From positions 62,001 to 126,000 of the forward strand of contig NZ_JABBGI010000005.1 in NCBI RefSeq assembly GCF_012927325.1: a stretch of 64,000 bases of DNA. The letters are read 5' to 3'. Within the stretch, counting starts at the first letter, position 1. Each line of letters begins with the position of its first letter. Below are positions 63,638 through 64,000 of the stretch, one piece after another. A model generated the notes under the pieces. The model ran no database searches, was not told the origin of the DNA, and saw nothing but the letters and a program-made list of their open reading frames with translations. The stretch comes from Chryseobacterium antibioticum (GTDB lineage Bacteria > Bacteroidota > Bacteroidia > Flavobacteriales > Weeksellaceae). Made by a program: the position numbers and the translations under genes.

Positions 63638-64000
63638 TTAAGCCAAGAACTCCAAAATCTTCTTCCATTCTTCCAGTTTCTTATCAAAAGATACGGTATG
63701 AAGTGGGCTGGTAGAAGGAAGCTGAACGATCGGCAATCTATAATTTTTCCCTAAAAGCTTCTGAAGGTTTTTGTATGATTTTCCTCCATTACAAAAAATA
63801 GCTTTGATATTGGGATGTTCATCCAAAAGTTCATCAATCCGGTTGGCTTCTTCATTTTTGATCTCAGAATCCAGACTTCCTTTTCTCTCGCAGGAGTCGA
63901 TGACATCCCAGACTGCCAGATGATGTTTCTTTAATATTTTTTTTCTCTCAGTATAGTCTTCCGTAAACTCTTCATTGAACAGATGAAAAATAAGGGTCCA
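63638..64000 (-). CDS. hypoxanthine/uracil-type DNA glycosylase (DNA-deoxyinosine glycosylase), partial
   Basis: Removes deaminated bases from DNA. The frame is open from the right edge: reverse-strand codons from 64000 read WTLIFHLFNEEF, then HLAVWDVIDSCERKGSLDSE and KAIFCNGGKSYKNLQ, ending with VQLPSTSPLHT near the C-terminus. These are marks of the small UDG-superfamily group annotated as DNA-deoxyinosine (hypoxanthine) glycosylase. About 120 C-terminal codons are visible; the N-terminal catalytic motif is outside the window. An internal ATG at 63826 is not the start. Confidence 0.8.
   Translation of the reverse strand, partial: WTLIFHLFNEEFTEDYTERKKILKKHHLAVWDVIDSCERKGSLDSEIKNEEANRIDELLDEHPNIKAIFCNGGKSYKNLQKLLGKNYRLPIVQLPSTSPLHTVSFDKKLEEWKKILEFLA

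Overview
The window looks like a chromosomal segment of a Chryseobacterium-type flavobacterium (Bacteroidota, Weeksellaceae). The DNA is AT-rich, starts lack clear Shine-Dalgarno sequences, and several promoters carry the Bacteroidota -7 box TAnnTTTG. One protein ends in a type IX secretion (T9SS) sorting domain. The GH109 protein closely resembles the Elizabethkingia meningoseptica enzyme as I remember it, and a 53-residue double-glycine leader peptide of a kind common in Chryseobacterium is present. I see no rRNA, tRNA, CRISPR array, transposase or prophage. The species is not identified.

Layout. 0-6 kb: tail of an unknown gene, a small membrane protein and sbcDC. 6-12 kb: a secreted CE1-like esterase, an alpha/beta hydrolase, an AraC regulator divergent from an old yellow enzyme (OYE), then a deletion scar where two truncated genes meet head to head, and a GNAT gene. 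12-19.7 kb: small secreted proteins, a lone ABC ATPase with a DGHHKI-motif protein, adenine deaminase, a patatin, and a TetR gene with a double SnoaL-like protein, each preceded by the same 17-bp operator-like site. 20-25.5 kb: S9 peptidase, YvbH-like PH protein with lpdA, and secreted proteins. 25.6-29.7 kb: a glycan-degradation pair, a GH29 fucosidase and a GH3 glycosidase broken by one missing base. 29.8-37.5 kb: a co-directional cluster of membrane and lipid-type genes headed by a GbsR/MarR regulator. A 20-bp palindrome occurs three times in this cluster, each time at the head of a transcription unit. 37.8-44.4 kb: an aldehyde dehydrogenase, then an ECF sigma factor followed by a chimeric protein (anti-sigma-like cytoplasmic N-terminus, one membrane segment, TonB-receptor-plug-like domain, VWA domain, T9SS sorting domain) and a VWA/thrombospondin-3 lipoprotein. 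44.6-54.5 kb: a secreted C1 peptidase, the double-glycine peptide, a second OYE divergent from an HxlR regulator with an array of GTAAC repeats, a membrane methyltransferase, a fused E1 alpha/beta 2-oxoacid dehydrogenase, a C1q-like surface protein and a polyprenyl synthase. 54.6-59.8 kb: a secreted beta-propeller-like protein, sterol desaturase, rlmN, queA and an AIM24 protein. 60-63.3 kb: three overlapping genes, GH109 alpha-N-acetylgalactosaminidase, a nucleotidyltransferase and an APH-fold kinase, which together suggest amino-sugar salvage to a nucleotide sugar. The window ends in a hypoxanthine/uracil-type DNA glycosylase that runs off the edge.

The best candidates for something undescribed are the sigma/chimeric-VWA/VWA-lipoprotein locus (39.2-44.4 kb), the GbsR-type regulon with its repeated operator (29.8-37.6 kb), the GH109-linked amino-sugar operon (60-63.3 kb) and the double-glycine peptide (45.96 kb). 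All functions are inferred by reading motifs; no database search was possible.
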